DNA of 9,222 nt from an uncultured Rhodanobacteraceae bacterium. GTDB lineage: Bacteria > Pseudomonadota > Gammaproteobacteria > Xanthomonadales > Rhodanobacteraceae. Shown piece after piece: positions 7,401 through 9,222 of the stretch. Made by a program: the position numbers and the translations under genes. Numbering within the stretch: the stretch's first letter is position 1; every line of letters starts with the position of its first letter. The stretch is taken from NCBI GenBank assembly GCA_913053815.1, contig CAJXGK010000057.1:1-9222 (forward strand), in the 5' to 3' direction. The notes below the pieces were generated by a model. It ran no database searches, was not told where the DNA came from, and saw only the letters and a program-made list of their open reading frames with translations.

Positions 7401-7626
7401 ACAGATTAGGTTCGCTGGCCACGCCGCTTACCGCGACCACCCGTCCGCCGATATAGGGGCCGATGCTGCGCCACTTGAGTGTTGGCATAATCTGTCTGGC
7501 GCGGGCGGGGTGGGTGGGGGCGGCCAGCGCCGGCCAGGCGGTGAGTCCGAATAGAGCGATGGCAAAGCAGATAGGGATAGCCGCAAGGACTCTGCGCAGA
7601 AAAAGGGTAGGGGTCGGGCTGTTCAT
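4429..7626 (-). CDS. Secreted BNR/Asp-box beta-propeller protein (VPS10/sortilin-like, often named glycosyl hydrolase)
   Basis: Large exported protein of 1065 residues, function unknown; relatives are often annotated as glycosyl hydrolases or WD40/YVTN/BNR-repeat proteins. A signal peptide is clear: RR at 11-12, hydrophobic core 13-31, ALA-A cleavage site near residue 35. Eleven Asp-box motifs (SxDxGxTW and variants) end at about residues 95, 152, 203, 261, 311, 358, 399, 544, 611, 664 and 708. They alternate with NPxxxYxG strands, as in the ten-bladed VPS10/sortilin propeller. After about residue 760 comes a beta-rich, Ig-like part (TVRLQFTDAQGHVI, 813-826; GVYHVALIYG, 905-914). A long helical tail follows, about 930-1065, probably coiled coil. 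The ATG at 7626 has a GAGGAG ribosome site nine bases upstream. No catalytic residues of a defined glycosidase family are visible, so an enzymatic name would be unsupported. It may bind glycans or peptides in the periplasm or outside the cell. Confidence 0.88.
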   Translation of the reverse strand: MNSPTPTLFLRRVLAAIPICFAIALFGLTAWPALAAPTHPARARQIMPTLKWRSIGPYIGGRVVAVSGVASEPNLFYMGAVDGGVWKSTDYGIKWTPLSDGTLPGNSDSIGAIAVAPSNPNVIYVGTGESDIRGDMISGDGVFRSNDAGKTWHVAGLTNTHTIMGLVVDPKNPDIVYAASMGHVFVSGPHRGVFKSTNGGKTWHKILFIDNRTGAVDLVMDPAHPQVLYATTWQAYRTPWKFSSGGPGSGLWKTVDGGEHWTNLTHNPGLPNGVLGKMGVSVSANHPNIVYTIMQAKGGGVFRSNDGGAHWQRVNKEWKLRQRAFYYMAIFVDPKNPDTLYVPNVDAMWVSHNGGKTFTALHTPHGDNHIIWINPNNTKILLEGNDGGATVSTDSGKTWSTEHNQPTGQFYHVNLDHRFPFHIYGAQQDEGAFEAPSASSAGLIPLNAWHHVAYGESTVVVPQPDKPSITYGAGYYSIFVKYDRLTEQYQSVSPWPNYREGAASNQLKNRFGWIHPILFSPSAPQQLLIGSQYVLESNNHGHTWHRISPDLTRDAAATQQHTGGPVDLDQSGAEIYPSLSSIAVSPLNSKLIWAGSSDGLVHLTTDGGKHWVTARPTTLPKWSRITAIEPSYFAAGTAYLTARRYMWDDFQPYVFKTTDFGRHWSKITRGVPGNQYAMDIRQDPENAKLLFLATSNAVFVSLNSGAHWRVLGSNLPRVQVRGLAINTRQGMVVAATHGRAFWVMDNLALLEQLTRQPSITNHTVQVFAPETAWLSHAYGINAHAKRVPAAGANPPFGATVFFYIPAGYHGKTTVRLQFTDAQGHVIRSFALHLQAKSLKQSVVYGFKPTQQQAIALHKLTAIQPGLNRFQWNLRYTDATEVTGFEPPIAAGGLTDEVNGPVIVPGVYHVALIYGNQRSKASFKVHLDPRLHATQADLQARLALEMKIHSTLDQLDRNINQAIVTRERLQKAIAQRHLNHTQARQTLAALNHQINALVQLNIQSSEGSLLHETRLRSHLAYLAADIGLAYVRPSPAQYAVYKTLLRRAVRGERALQAASTIGQRLL

Positions 7627-7806
7627 CGAATCAGGCTCCTCTCGGTGATGCGGAACCAGTCTGGGAAGACCGGCGATACATGCTCAAAAACGGTTAGTAA
7701 GTAGATGGGATTCCATACGAGAACTAAACGGGTCAGCAGCGGCCGGCCCCGGGCCGACATCATCCCGAAAGTCGGTCGGCTATAGCCGTTTTATGGCGGT
7801 CAAACC
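7627..7806. other. Spacer with GC-rich inverted repeats
   Basis: This 180-bp gap separates two minus-strand genes. It contains the perfect 12-bp palindrome CGGCTATAGCCG (7777-7788) and GCCGAC/GTCGGC complements (7753-7758 with 7775-7780) that overlap it, next to the GC-rich run GGCCGGCCCCGGGCC. On the minus strand these lie 18-55 bases after the DUF3014 stop and may form its 3' structure, although no T-run follows. They may equally be an operator for the Asp-box gene. No clear promoter boxes are seen. Confidence 0.4.
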
Positions 7807-8622
7807 TCAGGGCTTGTTCAGGTGCTGTCCGGTCAGAATAGCGCGGATGGTACGCAGCTTAGCCTTGATTTTGGCTTCGTTGTTCGGCCCACTACGTAGT
7901 AACATCTTTTGCCCGGCACTGAGGGCTTCCAGTCTTGGGTTGGCGTAGAGGTACAGCACATTGGGCTGCTGTAGCACGATGGGTAGTTTCACTTCGGGGG
8001 TAGCCATAAGGTTGTTGATGACATAGATCAGGCGATTGTTGAAGTAGCCCTGGGGATAGCCGAGTTGCCGATAAGCTTTTTGAAATAATGGGTAATTGTG
8101 TACATACCAGGCCACCAGATTCTTGCTGTCGAGCATCTTGATAAGGCGCATATACGGCGCATAGCGGGCAAAGTTCTGGGGGTTGATTTGGGTTTGACCG
8201 TGAACTTGTGCCACTTTGAAGGCCCCGCGTGGAGTGCGTAGCGGCAAAATGGATTCGCTCATGCTGTGACGGGGTAACGCATCAATGGTCGCAACGATAT
8301 GCGGGATCAAATCGCGGGGGATCAAGAGCGAACGCCAAGCCTCGCCGCCCGCCAGGGATTCCAGTTCCTTGGCGATGAGCGCATCGCTGTGCTCCAGTGA
8401 CGGCAGTGCGGAGGTGCTTGCAGCCGCCGGTACACTTTGCACGGCACTGATGGGATGTTGCACGGGCGGCGGCGGTGTCGTGCTGGCCGGCGCGGGTGTT
8501 GTGACGGGTAGCGGGGTGATTTGCGTTGTCGGTGGGGGCGACCGATACAGGGTCACGGCGATGACGCCTGCCACCCCTATCACAACCAGCCCACCTATCC
8601 AACCGATTGCCTGTTTGCTCAC
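7807..8622 (-). CDS. DUF3014 domain protein, membrane-anchored
   Basis: Unknown-function envelope protein of 271 residues, about the usual size for DUF3014. One transmembrane helix lies at about residues 5-25 after a short MSKQ cytoplasmic start. It is followed by a Pro/Thr-rich linker (29-62) that would span part of the periplasm, then the DUF3014 domain (about 72-265). Family marks include LPSLEHSDALI (73-83), LIPRDLIPHIVATIDALPR (100-118), ARYAPYMRLI (152-161), YPLFQKAYRQLGYPQGYFN (177-195), VINNLMATPE (201-210), VLYLYANPRLEALSAGQKMLLR (split between 222 and 243) and the basic KIKAKLRTIRAIL end (251-263). The start is GTG at 8620-8622 with GAGG about nine bases upstream. It shares direction with the Asp-box gene downstream, but the 180-bp gap with inverted repeats argues for separate transcription. 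Confidence 0.9.
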   Translation of the reverse strand: MSKQAIGWIGGLVVIGVAGVIAVTLYRSPPPTTQITPLPVTTPAPASTTPPPPVQHPISAVQSVPAAASTSALPSLEHSDALIAKELESLAGGEAWRSLLIPRDLIPHIVATIDALPRHSMSESILPLRTPRGAFKVAQVHGQTQINPQNFARYAPYMRLIKMLDSKNLVAWYVHNYPLFQKAYRQLGYPQGYFNNRLIYVINNLMATPEVKLPIVLQQPNVLYLYANPRLEALSAGQKMLLRSGPNNEAKIKAKLRTIRAILTGQHLNKP

Positions 8623-8694
8623 GTGTGGCCTCGCTGAATGTTGTCGGTAAATGGGGCACAGCGCGGAATAACCTCGCGCCAGGCGAATGAGAGG

Positions 8695-8713
8695 GGTAGC
8701 TTACCTCGCTACC
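8695..8713. repeat. 6-bp inverted repeat upstream of the DUF3014 gene
   Basis: GGTAGC (8695-8700) and GCTACC (8708-8713) are separated by 7 bases. The site lies between the stop of the small right-hand ORF and the DUF3014 start, so it could be a terminator stem without a T-run or an operator. It overlaps a promoter-like pair on the minus strand, TTGACC (8734-8729) and TAGCGA (8711-8706), spaced by 17 bp. Confidence 0.3.
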
Positions 8714-8734
8714 GGGTACTTGTGTCGAGGTCAA
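8706..8734 (-). promoter_or_regulatory. Candidate sigma-70 promoter for the DUF3014 gene
   Basis: On the minus strand TTGACC (8734-8729) matches the -35 consensus at five of six positions. After exactly 17 bp, TAGCGA (8711-8706) is a poor -10 match. Transcription would start about 75 bases before the GTG. The -10 box sits inside an inverted repeat, which would allow repressor control; this is inferred only from position. Confidence 0.25.
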
Positions 8735-8961
8735 GGCTGAACACGGATTATGCCACCCTTTTGGGTACTCAGGAAATCCTCATACGCTGTCTCGGGATCG
8801 CCAACTTGTAAGGGGTCGCTTTTTACTGAGAACAACATGACACCTTCAGAAATGGCGCTATCAAACCGGTATCCATTTTCGATCAAGTCGCACATAGTGT
8901 AGTGCTTTACGCTGGTTGAACCGTTTTGTCCAGGGACTATTTTGCATGGATAATTTTCCAT
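8731..8961 (-). CDS. Hypothetical 76-aa protein
   Basis: Unrecognised small ORF, ATG at 8959-8961 to TGA at 8731-8733. The predicted peptide begins MENYPCKIVPG, has a mixed hydrophilic body with CDLIENGYRFDSAISEG in the middle, and ends KGGIIRVQP. The amino-acid mix looks like a small globular protein rather than random translation. The DNA is visibly richer in A and T than its neighbours, which may mean recent acquisition. The frame remains open upstream to 9078, but that part is Arg-rich and unlike protein, so I set the start at 8961; only a weak GGGAAG lies ahead of it. It could instead be the C-terminal piece of a broken gene. Confidence 0.4.
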   Translation of the reverse strand: MENYPCKIVPGQNGSTSVKHYTMCDLIENGYRFDSAISEGVMLFSVKSDPLQVGDPETAYEDFLSTQKGGIIRVQP

Positions 8962-9222
8962 AAGAGACTTCCCGTCGACCCCCGGCGCCCGATGCTCGGG
9001 TCTTGAGCGTTTTAGGCCATAGCGGGTCTTCTTTCTGCTGCGTCGTGTGGGTCTGGGCGATGCGATACGATATGGCAACCGTGGTCAGACTGCTTCCATA
9101 AACGGTCTTGTTGAGCCTCTGAAGCGGGTTCAGACTGGGGGATACACCGCCCCCGGAGACCTCTTTCTGTAGTCGGTATCGTCGGGGTTGGAGGATCCAC
9201 CGCACCACGGGATGACGGAATT
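8962..9222. other. Right-edge region without a convincing gene
   Basis: All frames here give Arg-, Thr- or Pro-rich translations without recognisable domains. Two hairpins are visible: CCCGA/TCGGG with a 3-base loop (8988-9000), and CTGGGGG/CCCCCGG with one wobble and an 8-base loop (9135-9156). The segment may be promoter and leader for the small ORF or the remains of a mobile element whose rest lies outside the window. Confidence 0.35.

Noticed and set aside
6829..7554. 241-codon plus-strand open frame
   Set aside because: Gly/Val/Asp-rich translation opposite the same Asp-box gene, produced by the repetitive GC-rich codons; no ribosome site or family resemblance.
4429..7626. DNA-level tandem repeat or CRISPR array
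   Set aside because: The recurring pattern is the protein Asp-box motif with variable spacing and diverged DNA; there are no identical repeats with regular spacers anywhere in the window.
8282..8734. 150-codon minus-strand frame overlapping the DUF3014 start
   Set aside because: Out of frame with a well-supported DUF3014 protein and composed of Arg/Thr/His-rich sequence typical of a shifted reading of a Pro/Thr linker.
8959..9020. APGVDGK stretch resembling the start of group II intron reverse transcriptases
   Set aside because: The match is only a few residues, the flanking translation is Arg-rich and unlike a maturase, and no intron RNA domain V was seen; chance is more likely.

Overview
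This is a 9.2 kb stretch of ordinary bacterial chromosome. DUF3014, DUF938, a DeaD/CsdA-type helicase and a TrhA/hemolysin-III protein together point to a proteobacterium, most likely gammaproteobacterial or a close relative such as an acidithiobacillus-type lineage. Base composition looks moderately GC-rich. The large secreted protein seems rich in Lys, Arg and His, which would suit an acidophile, but this is only a weak inference and I name no genus.

Layout from left to right: (1) the window opens inside a DEAD-box RNA helicase gene (deaD, minus strand, C-terminus cut off by the edge). (2) A 353-bp divergent spacer separates it from a uracil-DNA-glycosylase-superfamily gene on the plus strand. 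(3) Positions 2099-2793 hold no intact gene. They contain the 5' end of an IS256-family transposase gene (minus strand, broken after about 33 codons), other debris, and a strongly structured stretch ending in an intrinsic-terminator-like hairpin about 40 bp before the next gene. (4) trhA (plus) converges on a DUF938 methyltransferase gene (minus) with only 14 bp between stop codons. The methyltransferase gene is translationally coupled to an apparently unannotated 45-codon ORF for a small hydrophobic peptide. (5) A 1065-residue secreted Asp-box (BNR/VPS10-like) beta-propeller protein occupies 4429-7626 (minus). (6) Next come a DUF3014 membrane-anchored protein (7807-8622, minus) and a possible 76-residue unknown ORF (8731-8961, minus). 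The last 260 bp contain hairpins but no convincing gene.

The genes do not form one pathway. RNA helicase, DNA repair, membrane homeostasis, methyltransferase and two envelope proteins sit next to each other as separate units. I see no CRISPR array, tRNA, rRNA, defence island or biosynthetic cluster. The points most worth a second look are the candidate attenuator or sRNA in front of trhA, the coupled 45-aa membrane ORF, and the mixed family-4-like cysteine and SMUG1-like motif pattern in the glycosylase.
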